The translations under genes were made by a program, and so were the position numbers. From positions 22,568,001 to 22,632,000 of the forward strand of contig CM060731.1 in assembly GCA_030704615.1 (NCBI GenBank): a stretch of DNA of 64,000 nucleotides, written 5' to 3'. The notes under the pieces were generated by a model. The model saw only the letters and a list, made by a program, of their open reading frames with translations. It was not told the origin of the DNA and ran no database searches. The first letter of the stretch is position 1; each line of letters opens with the position of its first letter. This document shows, piece after piece, positions 23,072-36,334 of the stretch. The DNA is from Takakia lepidozioides (Eukaryota; Streptophyta; Takakiopsida; Takakiales; Takakiaceae).

Positions 23072-23650
23072 TCACCAAAAGGAAGGGCCGAGAAATGGCA
23101 CCTCCATGGGGAATGGCTCAAAACCACGGCCAAGGGCCCAATGGCTATAAACATATAACCCATCATAAACTCTTGTTGGTACATAAAACAGAGATGGCCT
23201 CCAACACTGCCACCTTTTTCCCATCCATTCGGCCTCATCCTCCTTTGCTTGGGTGGCCCAAGTCGTAGGCATCAAAGGTGCTTTAATCCCATAGACCACT
23301 TAGAATGATGAGGCCCCCATTGCAAAGTGTTCCACGTTATTATAACATAATTCTGTCGCATCCACATGACCCACCTAGTCTACCTGGTTCGCTGAAACGT
23401 CATTCTGCAAAAGTTGCTCCCACACGAATCTATCTTTTCCTTTGGCTCTTTTTCCTTAGTTTGGGCCAGAAATACTCATTCTTCAAGAGTGTCGCGGTGC
23501 GTTTAGCCCCGCCGTGGTCCGCTTGCGGGCCATCATGGCACACTCTCAAAAAACTTTCTGAGCTCGCTCTTCGGCACATAGATACGCTCTTGTTTGTACC
23601 AGAGCAGCCCATCATACAACTGGAACAACGACTTAGCCCCTTCCCTCAAA
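23072..23650 (-). mobile_element. Fragment of a second gypsy element (integrase part)
   Basis: On the minus strand, 23430-23615 encodes an integrase zinc-region remnant (AKRTATLLKNEYFWPKL), nearly the same as 2120-2180 of the element at the left end. About 23290-23400 gives DATEFCYNN, and 23072-23299 gives VYGIKAPLMPTTWA, matching about 2670-2780 there. The integrase core between them is missing. There are no LTRs and no full domain, so it is a scrambled fragment. Confidence 0.8.
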
Positions 23651-23689
23651 TCGAGGTTGGTTAGCTCGTGAGCATGCTCACGTGAGCAC

Positions 23690-24010
23690 AAGGGCATATT
23701 CCCCAAAATTCCAGGAAATTTCCACAGCGAAATGAAATTGACGAAATTAACAATTATGCGAAATTAACACATAAAGAACAAGTAGCCCCTATACCTAATG
23801 AACATGTTACCCTATAGGTGTGGTTTTTTCTCCATAAACTCAACTTTAAGGTCATTTCTCTTGTCCAAAAAAAAAAAAAAAAAAAAAACCATGGACAATT
23901 TCGCAATGCGAAATTCCGCCTGAGAAACAATTAGATTGTGGCCACAAAAAAAAACCATGGATAATTTCGCACAGCGAAATTCCGCCCGAGAAACAAATAT
24001 CAGATTGTGG
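23690..24010 (+). repeat. Repeated AATTTCGC..GCGAAATT palindromes and poly-A
   Basis: Two similar units of about 60 bases, near 23889-23935 and 23950-23995, each carry ACCATGGA(C/T)AATTTCGCA followed by GCGAAATTCCGCC and GAGAAACAA. The inner palindrome is AATTTCGCA-(T)GCGAAATT. A 22-base poly-A run lies at 23867-23888 and a shorter one before the second unit. Further GCGAAATT motifs occur at about 23719-23765. Confidence 0.6.
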
Positions 24011-24104
24011 CTAAAAAGATGAATAAGTCACTTTTAAAGCCCCCACCCATTCCTTTTGGATGTAGGATTTTTGGGTGATGGGATTTTTCAGTGCAAACCC
24101 ACCG

Positions 24105-24315
24105 CTTGCTTAGTTTGTTCCCATATCACCAAGAATTTCTCAATGAGAATTTCACCACGGCTGAGTTTGTGCCCATATCACCAAGTATTTCTCAGTGCGA
24201 AATTCACCGCTGCTCAGTTTGTGCCCATATCACCAAGTATTTTTTAGTGCGAAATTTACCGCTGCTCAGTTTGTGTCCATATCACCAAGTATTTCCCCAA
24301 TGCGAATCACCGCCG
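24105..24315 (+). repeat. Tandem array of about four 52-bp units
   Basis: CCATATCACCAAG(A/T)ATTT recurs at 24121, 24173, 24225 and 24277, an exact 52-base period. Each unit also has (A/T)GTGCGAAATTCACCGC-like and GCTCAGTTTGTGCC segments with a few substitutions. The overlapping ORFs at 24056-24330 are simply translations of the array. Confidence 0.85.
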
Positions 24316-24477
24316 CCACTACAGGTTTAGGGTTTTTGGCTACACTACTGAAGGTTTCGCCTCGTTGAGTTGGCACAGATGTACTCTACAAATGCACCAG
24401 TCCTCTATACCTGCTTATGGTTTTAGTCCGTTTTGAAAACATGTAACTCATATGACCGAGGTTTAAATAGCTTGGAG

Positions 24478-25960
24478 ACAAAGTGAGGACTGTCGGGCGT
24501 TGAAATCACAGTCCATTAAGATTCAGCCAATCCTTGATGGCCAAGTGACGATAAAACCAATTGAGGAGCCCTTGTTATGTAGGTAATTCCATCATCTCTA
24601 TTCATTGCGAACCCTGGAATCTGCACCATTGTGAGCAACTGGTGGGTTCTCAAGATTTAAAATGTGGGAAGTCCTGTCACAACTCACGACTCCCCATTCC
24701 AGGAACCTTCTCATATTTTCTGTATAAATCACCTAAATGGTGCTGAAGCACACATGTGGTGGGTGTGCCCCACTGCAGTTAGGGTCGGCTTCGGTAAGAA
24801 CATCTTTCTATTTCCGAAGGTCGGGACTAGTTGAGCCAAACCCCGCAACTAGGTTATAATTTTGGACACGTCTGTGGTCGGTTCCATTGACTATCTGCTA
24901 AAAGTTTGGAAAAAAGATATCATGGGTGTAGCTGGTCATGGTTTGGGACCCCCTTTAAAGGGCCAAAAAGGGCCAGGTAGGGCATACCCAAAAGGTTGTG
25001 TTAGGATGCGTTAAAAGATGGCTCTTTTGAGCTTGACCATGTCTTAGGACGTCAGAAAAATGGCAGTTTTGGGCTTGGCCTGCCCCAAGACCGAGCTTTA
25101 GTGTCTAAGCCATGGTCATGGGCCCTGGCCCTGAGCTATTTTTTGAGGCTGCCCACTCTTTCATATTTGTATGTACTTTCACCATTTCTCACACAGAACA
25201 GGAGAAACATCCTGTTTATGTTTCCAATCTTTGATACTGAATCTTTGCAGCCATGACAACAATTCATATGCTTCAAAGTCTGATCAGATTCGCACAAGAT
25301 TTACCCTGGATTCGAACGATATTTGCCATTTTGTTGGCTCCCTTGCTTCGGCAAAACATGGAGGGGAAGGTGAGAGTAAGGGGCATGCCTCAGCACAACA
25401 GACTAATCGGAGCCTTGACACGGTGTAAGGTCCTTTGACCACATTTTCTCCGTTGCCTTCAACATGATGCGTAGTCTCCCTTTTACGGACACTATCCATC
25501 TCATCGGGCATCAGGTGTGTGCCTTTCCCAGGTGTCACCTCCTCTCCTTTGCTGAAAACTATTCCATGATCTCCCAAGTAACACCTCCCTTACGTAACAT
25601 CTCTATTAAACAAACGGATGAATTTCAAACTTTATTATGAATGAAAGTAGATTCCACTATTCACAAAGAAAAGACACTACTACACTGCAAACACTAAATG
25701 ATGGGCTGGGATTCACTTGCTTTGGAGGCTTTTTCTGTTGCACTTTGGATAATTTAGTTTTCCTTTGTTCATCTTTGAAATCTTTCTCAGGTCTGGGCTC
25801 CATTCTTAGAATCTCTGTTTCTTTCCTCCCTCATGTTTTTTTTCCATTTTGTCCCATAAGCTCTTTGAGCTTTCCGGCGGACGGTATAAAGTACCAGTTC
25901 ATTTCATTTCTTACCTTCTGAGCCAGTTGCACACAGGTCTGAGTGTCCGAGTCTGCCTTA
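24478..25960 (+). repeat. Dispersed repeat block, copy 2, with a captured WAT1 3' end
   Basis: 24478-24620 repeats 20205-20340, including the last ~30 codons of WAT1 exon 7, now without a splice site or upstream exons. It continues with copies of 20400-20530 (24620-24770), 20808-21010 (25140-25300), 21260-21330 (25370-25445) and 22735-22925 (25490-25680). The segment 24820-25060 matches the reverse complement of 12370-12695 instead, and 25610-25960 matches that of 11870-12238. None of its ORFs is a host gene. Confidence 0.75.
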
Positions 25961-26809
25961 TTTTTTGGTAGCCTCCCCATTTCGTCTTTCTAACGTTTTT
26001 AGGATGCCCTGAAGCTCTCCCATGTAGGGTGCCTGGTGCCGGCCGCTCACTCCAGGAAAGCCCTGGGGTCCAAGTGCCTTTTACCCAGTGTAAAGAAACA
26101 GCAAAAATTTCTTTACATCTATATGGCTCAGATTGGATCTTAACAAGACATGAAGATAAGATAAAGATGGCATTGCAAAGATATTTAGGCAAAAACCTTG
26201 AGGAACCTTCTGCAAAAGGTGCCATCCATACAAACTAAGACATTTCTGCTGGGTCTTTCCAAGCTTTAACTATCACAGACCATAGAACAGTACCATGAGG
26301 GAGCAAGCATCTAACTACATTTGCAACAACAAAATGGATTGCGGAGCTTCTGTCCCATACTTTTTACTTGAGGAGACACTTTAAATCATATTTAAACAAG
26401 GAAAAATAACCTTGTGAAGAGCCTCAAGACGCACAGAGGGGCCCTTACAACACATACAGGATATAATCCAACAGTTGATAAGGGGCTCTGTAGGTACAAA
26501 AGTAGAATTTTTCAGGCGACACCTCCATAGTCATGGCCACCGAAGCTCTCTATCATGGGCACCTTGAACCTATTGAGCCACTTCTCTCCTTAGGAGATTG
26601 GATTTTTTTTGGTAGCCAACTTCAGCGACCCCCAATTGTTGACAGCAGGTAAGAATGAAGCACCTCCCTGAAGCTTAGGTGGTCCAGGAAATAGCACCTC
26701 CAACACAAGCCGCGAGAGGAGAGAAATGCTGCAGACAAAGCACCTGGCCACTGGGCTGCCTGCAGCTGCCTAGTCTACAATCACAGACCAGCCTCCATCT
26801 AACACGTTT
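25961..26809. other. Intergenic / 3' flank of NRPB1, no gene seen
   Basis: Only short overlapping frames on both strands (25911-26225 minus, 26029-26238 plus), none recognised. The last few hundred bases before 26810 probably hold the NRPB1 3' UTR. Confidence 0.4.
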
Positions 26810-29800
26810 CTACTGGCTGTTGCTGTCGTTTTTGCTATAGGTGGGTGTGTACTGATTCGGTGAAGGTGAGTAGCCTGGAGCTGATGGAGAGTAGCCACCA
26901 CTGCCACTACATGTATCCACAGATGTGTTCAGTAGAAAGAATAATCCAGCCAAAGGAACAGAAAAACCTTGGCATCTAATTATGCTGATGAACATGAGTA
27001 GTGTTGCCATAACAAGAGAAGTCCACAACTGTTCAAGAACGAGAATAATAATCCGTAACAACTTTAATCCTTCCTTAAAATTTGAAGTCTTTGCAAACAC
27101 CAGCAGCTGGCAAATAGGAGGCAATATAGTCATCGGTATCAGGGAGAGGGCAGAGTGTTCACCTGTACTGGGGAGAGGAAGGACTGTAACCTGGGCTTCC
27201 AGGTGTATATGCTGGGCTGCAATATACCAAACAGAAGACGAAGACAGTTAATTGCATATAGTTTGAATTACTCCATACTCCTGCCTAACTTCTGACTACT
27301 GACTTTCACTCCACCTTGTAGATCGACGTAAACACTGAAACCTGTTTATTCACTCATCCTACCAATGTAATATCATAATCAGTTTGCTCTCATAGCCCAG
27401 TTTGCACCACCCTAGAAGATGCAACCTAGTGCCTACCAATCATTGCCGGAAGACCAACTCAACAATGCAGCACATAGAATAAAAAGCGTGCAAGTCGAAA
27501 ACTAAAGTGCACCAGAGAATTGAGTCATTGGAAACTTCCAAGAAAGACTGCAAATGTGCAGATGAGCTCAAGTTGAAAAACAGACCTGGTCGGAGAATAG
27601 GAGGGTGAACCAGGGGTGTACGCAGGGCTAGTTGGTAAATATGAAGGAGATGATGGTGAATATGATGGTGATGTCGGGCTGCATCCGTGACATACCACTC
27701 CACCAATCATTGCAATGTCGAAATACAGTAGCCTAACTTAAACACTCAGAACATGATAAGACACAAGACTGGTCAAGACTTGATGTACAGAGGCAACATT
27801 GCGACAAAGCAACGTAGAAATGGCAAAGCAGGATGCAACTCAGCCAGTGCTGCAAGGGAGGGCTCTTAAGTTCATAACCTGCAACGTACACATTTCAGAA
27901 TACCATCCACAAGTACACCATACAATAAATTATTAGTGGAAAGCTTCTTCACCGAAGATAAATTTGCACACCCAAAATAAATGGAAGAGGAAATGTCTTA
28001 CCTGTAACTAGGTGACGTTGGGCTATATGATGGACTTGAAGGGGAGTATCGAGGACTGCTGGGGGAATATGCAGGGGATGTTGGACTGTAGCTCGGTGAC
28101 GTAGGACTGTAACTTGGCGAAGTAGGGCTGTAACTAGGAGAGGTTGGAGAATACCCAGGTGATGTAGGGCTATAACTAGGAGATGTGGGGCTATAGCTGG
28201 GCGAGGTTGGGCTATAAGCTGGGGATGATGGAGCATATGAGGGAGATGTTGGACTGTAAGCAGGGGAGCTTGGGCTGTATGCTGGGGACGTCGGACTGTA
28301 ACTTGGGGAGGTCGGACTGTAGCTTGGGGAGGTTGGACTGTAGCTTGGGGAGGTTGGACTGTAACTAGGTGAGGTTGGAGCATAGCTTGGTGAGGTGGGA
28401 GAATAAGATGGGCTCGTGGGAGAGTACCCTGGTGAAGTAGGACTGTACCCAGGGGAGGTAGGACTATAGGAAGGTGAGGTGGGACTATAGCCAGGAGATG
28501 TTGGGCTGTAGCCAGGAGATGTTGGACTGTAACCAGGAGATGTTGGGCTGTAGCCGGGAGAGGTAGGACTGTAGCCAGGGGAGGATGGGCTATAGCTGGG
28601 GGAGGATGGAGAGAAGGGCATGCTTCCCACATAGGGAGAAAATTGGGCTTCTGAGAGAGGGGAGGCTCGGATACTCGGGCTAAGCAAATAGCTTGGAGAC
28701 ATCATCCCCTCGTGATGGGGGGTGCCCATCATGGGAGATCGTGCTGGCGTCATGCCGAAGTCTGTTGCTTCCATATAACTGGGTAGCTGTAGTTCAATCG
28801 CATGTTGCAGCATCTGCTCATTTAGGTGCAGTGCAAAATCGCCAGTACCAATGGGTGCCAGCTGACCTAGCATAATATTCTCAGTGACTCCTCGCAGGTG
28901 GTCTGCCTCTGCATACACAGCAGCATCCAGCAGAATGTCCACGGTCTCTTCAAAGGAGCAGCGCATCATCGGGCCTGTATCATTCCTGTTGATGCCATGA
29001 CGGGTGATGGCCATGAGATGACCACGGTATGTCATGACATCACAGAGGATGGCAAGGTGCCTGTAGTTCACATACGAGCCATCAAAGGAAATCACATCAC
29101 GAAGCTCTTTCAGCAGGGCACTTCGGACTGCTTCAATGCCCAGGACCTCAATGACCTCAATCAAATGATTGCTGGTAGTTCGTGTTGCATCTACATCCTC
29201 GTGACACATCACTGCGAGCATGTTCACACCCTCCGTGTCGAGCATCCACTCCTTCTCAGGCTCAAACCCACTGACCTCGTCAAAGCGGTTCTTCTTCTCT
29301 TCTTTTATGAAGACCTTCCGAATATCAGGTATGCCACGAAGGGCCATCTCTGTGAGCATGTTGCTCTCAATCTTTTTCAAGAACACATCATCCTCTGACT
29401 GCTCAGGAACGTCGCCCTTGGGGGCCTCGTCATTCATAATCCGAATGCGAAGTATGAGTTTCTCTGCATTGTCATCATTGAAAATACATGTCAAATCGTC
29501 ATCAAACTCCAAGTTGATTTTCTCAGCAATATCTGCCATGCTCAGCTTCTTATCCACCATCATCTCACGGTTGAGCTCAATACGCAGCAACCATGGGGAG
29601 ATCTTCTCAGGAGCGACATCTTCATCAGGCATTTCGTAGTAAGAGCGCACAAATTCCACATCCTCGTCAATGAGGGTGCTCATCGGCTCTGGGTCGTACC
29701 AAATCTCTGTTGCCTGCACAAATGACTCTAATTCTCAGAGAGAGAGAAATTCGGTGATACCCCCCCCACCTAACATGTCAATTCTCTAAGTAAGGACATT

Positions 29801-32800
29801 TTCAGGCCTTAAAGTTGCTTCGCAGCAAAGTCCCCAAGGCAACCTTGAGAACTATACTGCCCAGAACATGCAAAGCAGTAAGGATATTTCATACACTTCA
29901 AGCCTCCTGGAATCAGAGGTCTCTTGCAACTGTCTCAGGCCTGCAGTGGGCACATGTTTGACAATTTTATATGCATGTAAGAGGTTACTGCTGTAATGTC
30001 AAGACAGGATATGACTGCTACATACATACAAAATCAGTCAATGACATTGTCTGCCTGGAACAGGCCCCATCATACTCAAAAACCCTTTTTTCATTTTCAG
30101 CTTACCTCTAGTCGAGTTGCGTGGGTGGGTTGGTGGGGAAGAAAGTAAGTCCCGTTTAGTTCCCACAACCAAACAAGTCAAACACCACCTTGATGGTCCA
30201 ACACTAGATAAACAAGACTACCACATCAGATGATACACAAGCCAACGCCAAAGCCGCTGAATGCATGCATTTCAGAGGAAACAAGGAAAAAAGTGAGAGA
30301 CAATCGCCAAAACTACAGTGTCCAATTACCTGAGTCACAGATCGCAGTGTAGTATACTCCAGTGCACATTGCACATTCTTGGCCTTCTCCTTCTCCTTAT
30401 TTACTCCAGGTTTCAAATACACCGACAGCGATGGTGTCTTTGTCTTCTTTGCAACATTGATGATTTCACGCAGGCGAGGCACACCCAGGGTCACATTCTT
30501 CGCACTAACTCCAGCATAGTGAAATGTGTTGAGAGTCATTTGTGTCGCTGGTTCTCCAATAGATTGGGCAGCCACACATCCTATCATCTCACCAGGAGCC
30601 ACAAGGGACTGCAAAAAGCGAGTCTCTATCTCACCTATCACCCACTCAAATGCCTCTTTGGTGAGGCGGTAATCCTTGAGCACACGCTTGCTGGCCAGTG
30701 TGCTGCGCAACAGACAACCAAAGAAAAGTGTTGCATTCCTTTGGGCTTCCATGGAGATGTGATCGTCCCCAGGCACCACTTTTAGACGCTCTTGCAGCTT
30801 GTCAACAGCCTCAACAATCTCCATTGGATGCATGTCTGAGGGCTTCCTAAAATCCACTTTGAAGATCTTCTGCGCATTCCAAATTAACCGCTTCAGATTA
30901 ACAGGAAGAGGCCAATTGGCTTCCCCAGTTGGAGCGATTTCAGTACCCATTTGACGCCGATCTGTCTCCAGCTTTGACACCTCTGCATCAAACACATTCC
31001 GAATCTCCTGAATGGTTTTTATGTCCTCAGCTGCCTCCATTGACATGTAATCAGGAGCCCAATCATCTTTGTCAATCTCAAACTTATACACCTTTTCAAA
31101 CTCCCTCTTTTTCATCTTCAAGGAGTCAAGCTTCTGAGACTCAATCCAGACAGAATCCATTCCGTCCTCCCCATAAAGGAACTGAATGACATCTCCCAGG
31201 GAGTTCCGTACAGTTCCATCATATTTGACCATGACATCCTCCATAGCCTTCACTAGCCGCCTTTGGATATAACCAGTCTCTGATGTTTTTACAGCAGTAT
31301 CAATCAGACCTTCCCGCCCTCCCATGGCATGAAAGAAGAACTCCTGTGGGGTGAGGCCTCTGAGGTACGAGTTTTCCACAAACCCGCGACTCTCAGGCCC
31401 ATTGTCATCCTTGGTGAAATGTGGCAGTGTGCGGTCAACAAATCCATAAGGAATTCGCTTGCCTTCTACATTCTGTTGGCCCACACAAGCAGTCATCTGT
31501 GATATGTTGATGAAGGAACCCTTTGACCCTGCTGTCACCATAGCCTTCAGGTTATTACTTTCTGAAAGGCTGCGCTGTGCACTATTTCCAGCCTCATCAC
31601 GTGCTTTATTCAGCACCTGCCACAGCATACATTTGTCGGCGATTAAAGTCACTCATTGTTTCTCCTCGATACATGCAATCCCCACCAATAAACGGAAAGG
31701 AAGAGGCGTGCTAGACTCAACTCACAGAAAAGATGTATAGTATCAACAACCCAGGAAGGCAATGGTCTTAAAACACACCCCATTAACACGATTCTCAAAT
31801 GACTCCTGGATGGTGCGGCCAGGCTGCGCCTCAAGAAGCTTGTCACGTGCCAGCTTGATAAGATCTTTCACATCATTCTTTGCCTTTGTAATAGTCTCAT
31901 TAATCTTCTCCATGGTTGCTGCATCCGCAATAGTATCCCCAATTCCAATGCTAAACCCTTGCTGCAGTAGCCAGTAGTTCACTAGCCACTGGGTGTGCCC
32001 CAGGAACTTTCGGGCTGCATCAGGCCCAACCTCCTCCCTGTATCCATGTACAAGTAAGAGTCACGCCAGCATGAGCGGCAGCATTAAACTCGCTTCCAAA
32101 GCTTTGCTACTACATGAGGGAGTTAGATCACATGAACAAACAGAGCGAGACCTAACACCTTATCATCAACCCTTACCAAATGACATGGATGAGACTGCCT
32201 CCAGAAGTGCCCAATGTCTTCTTGCAAAGAGTGCCAGCCACCAGTTCCCCCTTCTCAATGCGTACGACAGTGTCTCCAGGAGAAATGTCGCCTGTCTCTT
32301 CGTCAGGGTGCCACATCGCCTGCCGCATGAGATTGATTTGCTTTGGGATGATAAGACCAAAGATTTGCTTGCCCGTCCACAGCGGCCGTGGTTTCAAAAT
32401 TGTGGGAATTGGAATCTTGCCATCGAAATCCTCCCACCACATCAAAATATTCATAAACACGTCCTGTATCCCCCAAATACAATCACATCAAATTTGATCC
32501 AAATATTAGGAAGTACCAAGCGATATGGCAATGTGCAAACAAGGTTATTGAGTGGCCCTTCACCATCTGACTTGAGCTACTAGACATCAGGAAAGCAATA
32601 TGTTAAACATCAGGAAAGCAATATGCATGCACAACTACATTGACAATGGCCCTGCTAAGGCTAATGTACATCCACAGGAGCTGTCAGAGAGAATTCTCAA
32701 GTTTTTAAGATTATACCTTCTCAATGAATGTGTCCCTCTTTGTGACTTTCCGGCACCCTAAAAGAGTGTCCTGCACAATCCCAATCACAGGACGATTGGA

Positions 32801-35800
32801 TTGAGGAGAGACAATGCACTTAGGAACCATCATAAGCTCCAGCACCTCTGCGCGCGTCTCGAACGACTGTGGGACATGCATGTTCATTTCATCCCCATCA
32901 AAATCAGCATTGTACGGCGTTGTGACCGACAGGTTCAACCGGAATGTGGAGTAAGGCATGATACGGATTCGGTGGCCCATGATTGACATCTTGTGGAGAC
33001 TTGGCTGCCGATTGAAGAGCACGAAATCACCATCAATCATATGCCTTTCCACCTGCAGAATGTACAGCAGTTCATTAGTGTCTTGGAGTCAAGTTGTGCA
33101 ACCTGTATATCTTTGTCAGTAGGTTGAGATAATCAATCTGAGAATCTACCAAAGAAGAGGTCCGTTGGGCATAACCTAATCACTGCGGTGCATAAGACTG
33201 ACTCTGTACCAGTGAGGAACCCTTCTCCTTACCATCAAAAGAACTCCTGCCGAACATAAAAATTTGTTCCCAAGGAAAACCAGGCAGCAGACAAGTCTAG
33301 TTGTAGCCGACAAGCTGCTGCTGACAATTGTGATGCAATCTATAAAACAAAACTATACCTTATATCCAAGCTCCAAATGACGATCACTGCTCTTCTTCAA
33401 GAATCGAAGGTCCAATCTTTGTCCATCCTCTCTGATAATATATTTTGCCCCTGTCTTTCCTGGGGGGGGATGTGGGCCATATTCAACTAATTCTTTCAGC
33501 CTGTGCCACCCAACAACACCACCACTTAGCCACACCAGATGAAGCCTCAAACTCTTGCCAGTCTCTCCTAAACAACTCTGTGCTAACTGACAACTAGTCC
33601 AGTATTCCAAACTTCATGGTAGCGATGTCAGCAAACCTTTCAATGTTGTAAGGAGTCACGGTCTCTGGGTACGTCAAGTTAAGTGCAATACTCCATGGCA
33701 CTCCCAGTTCATCAATGTTGATGTTGGGGTCAGGAGTGATCACCGTTCGTGCGGAGAAATCAACACGCTTTCCCATTAGGTTACCACGGATGCGCCCTTC
33801 TTTCGCTTTCAAGCGCTGGCATATTGACTTGATGGGGCGCCCCGACCTTTGGGTTGCCTTGTTTTCCCATCAAACAATAAGCACTTTAATTAAGATAGAT
33901 CTTACTAGTAGGGGGTGCAACATTCAGCACCGAACCATGCATTCAAAACCCACAAGACCCACTGAGTGAGCTTAGTTACTTTGTGCTATTTTGACAATCT
34001 CTCCCTACAAAAAATCCTCATTGACTAATTTACTCTTTGCAAAGAGTCCCTCTGGATTTGAAGTAGTCAATGCCCACTATCATTTGACAAACTTTTCTAC
34101 ATCTCGCAAACCTCCAAAAGCACTCAGATAAGATCAGCCATGATATGAGCACCATAATTTGAACATCTAAGGGTCAAATCACCACCCTATGAAGGATGGT
34201 TAGATGAAAAGCATTAGGTTGATTGGGTGGAATGGAGGAAGACACTTTAACCACAGCTGACAGACCTATTTCAAATGCTCAATGCATGAAATAAGCAACA
34301 GGAAATGGGGAGGTAGGCACCCTTGGCTGGCCTGGCAGGTCGTTATCAAAGTATGTTGCTATGTGGAACTGCAGCAGTTGGGCAAACTCATTAATGATGT
34401 GCGTAGGGGCCCCATTTTGCTCTTGCCGCTTCAGATTGTTGTTGTGGCGAATAATCATAGCCAACTGATGTGTCAAGTCATCCTGACAGACGCCCGAGAG
34501 GACGAGTCAAAAACCCCAGATTAAAGATAACTGTGGATCGGGTAACAGGGATCTCTCACAGCAGTGTTGTTTCAACCATATGTTATCACTACCCAGCAAA
34601 TAGTACCATTCCAGTGCCTGCCAACACCACCACGCTACAAAAGAATTCAACCTAGGGTTCAGCACTAGAAAACTTCTGCATGGACCTATGTTGAGGCTCT
34701 CCTCAGACAAAAAAAAAGACTGCACCCAGTGGTCACTGCAGGGGAGTCCAAATATACACCCTGGTGGAAGTCAAACCTGTCAAATACAGCTCACAAAATG
34801 AATATTGCAACCAGTGTGTGATCAACTATCAGTCTTCACATTTATCAAAAAAAGAACGTGGTGTACAGAGAGAGGAAAACCCTCACCTCACTCCGAGCTG
34901 AGCTGTCCATCATGACAGAGGGTCTCACAGGGGGTGGTGGAATAGGGAGTGCTTGCAGTATCAACCAATCTGGTCGTGCATATTTGGGGTTGAGTCCCAA
35001 CATAATGCAGTCAGCATCACTGATTCTCTTGAGTATGTTCAGCACCTGAGCAAGTGGTTTCACACAAAGCTTAGCAAAGCATTCAGGGGGAATGTGAATG
35101 GGAGAAAAAGAGTATCCTTAACCGCCCATGGACAAGGCTAAACAAACAAACTGTTCGACACTTTCATCCTCCAAATTTCTAGCAATAGCTTAAAACCCTA
35201 TTTCTGGATGGTTAGTGACAACTCCCCACAAAGGGCAGCCCACTGCATAGCACATCCTATGACGGATACTTCTTTTTCAACCACCTACCAATTAGAAGTG
35301 TTTGATTTTCCTCATAAGGAAAGTTTCACCCCTTCATTTGTTGGGAGAACTCCAACAAGAACAGTACCTTCTCAGCACTTAGCTGCTGCTTGCGTTCAAC
35401 AGGTTCTGGCATATATTGATCCTGCTCATCTGCCTTCTTGCGGTTGGGCTTGAACTCTGCTACAAGTTTCATGCCATCAATTGTGATTTTCGGCTGCTGT
35501 GCCCCACAACCTCCATGCGATTTTTTCTTCTCACTGTCATCCTCGCCATAGTGTCCATCCTTCTCATCAATCTCGTCGCCTGCCTCACATTTAGCCTTGC
35601 TCTTACAGCACTCCAGCACCTTCTTCAACCTCTGCTTTGGATTGCGAACTTTCTTTGCTTGCTTGAATCGGTGGTCCTCCTGCTTGCAACATAATACAAA
35701 TTAACCTATATCTGTGTACAGAGGAAAATGATTGAAACAAAAGAGAAGACCCTTCTCTGGCTTCCTCTAGGCATCGCATAAGCAACCACAAGTGAGGGAA

Positions 35801-36334
35801 AATTGCAATTTGAAGATAAGAAGTCAAACCTCATCAGCAAGAATTCGAGAACAATTGTAGCAAACACAGCGCATGATGGATAGGACTGTCTTCAGGAAGC
35901 CAATGTGAAACATGGGCTTTGCGAGTTCTAGATGCCCGAAGTGGCCGGGGCACTCTGCCATGCTGCCCGCACAGGTCTCACACTTGATGTGACGGTCAAT
36001 TGTGCCCAGCCGGGGGTCACTCAGACCCCCCATCTTCGGCTTGCCTCTGTCATAAGTCTCACTGCTCTCAATTTTGCACACTGACATTTGCCGCTGTTCC
36101 CACCACCCATAGCAATCCCTTGTCAGCCCGGACCAAATACTCATTACTATCCTCGGTGGGTAATGACGCAGTAACACTAGAAAAGAGCTCGCCTGCTGAA
36201 AGAACGCTACCTGGAAGGAAGATGAACAGTTTGAGGGGCAAGACGCTCACAATTGCATCAGGGCTTAGGATTCCAAACTGGACCGTCTTCACCCGGGCCA
36301 GGTCGGCAGGAGAGTACGAAAAGCGCTGGTCCAT
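26810..36334 (-). CDS. NRPB1: DNA-directed RNA polymerase II largest subunit, 15 exons, 1822 aa
   Basis: The catalytic largest subunit of RNA polymerase II, nuclear. Exons on the minus strand: 36334-36251, 36093-35830, 35679-35368, 35045-34887, 34482-34321, 33857-33637, 33500-33359, 33052-32717, 32463-32177, 32037-31779, 31616-30330, 29713-28002, 27678-27586, 27216-27163, 26906-26810; all phases agree (5469 bases). Seen: the N-terminal zinc site [20 protein letters not shown] (exon 2); [11 protein letters not shown] (exon 6); the Mg-binding [10 protein letters not shown] (exon 8); the bridge-helix region with [18 protein letters not shown] and the trigger loop [12 protein letters not shown] (exon 11); and a C-terminal domain of about 35 heptads of YSPTSPS/G type, starting in exon 12 and running through exons 13-15. 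The start ATG gives [13 protein letters not shown], as expected for plants. The tail after the heptads is short ([13 protein letters not shown]). Length is close to the usual plant 1.8 k residues. Confidence 0.97.

Noticed and set aside
24056-24330. 52-bp repeats considered as a CRISPR array
   Set aside because: Eukaryotic context, units are contiguous with no distinct spacers, and no cas-like genes are nearby.
27949-28632. Long minus ORF rich in His/Pro/Leu
   Set aside because: Out-of-frame translation of the NRPB1 heptad repeats; the real frame (27998-29713) overlaps it completely.
28898-29639. Plus-strand ORFs across NRPB1 exon 12
   Set aside because: Antisense shadows of a conserved exon with no recognisable product.
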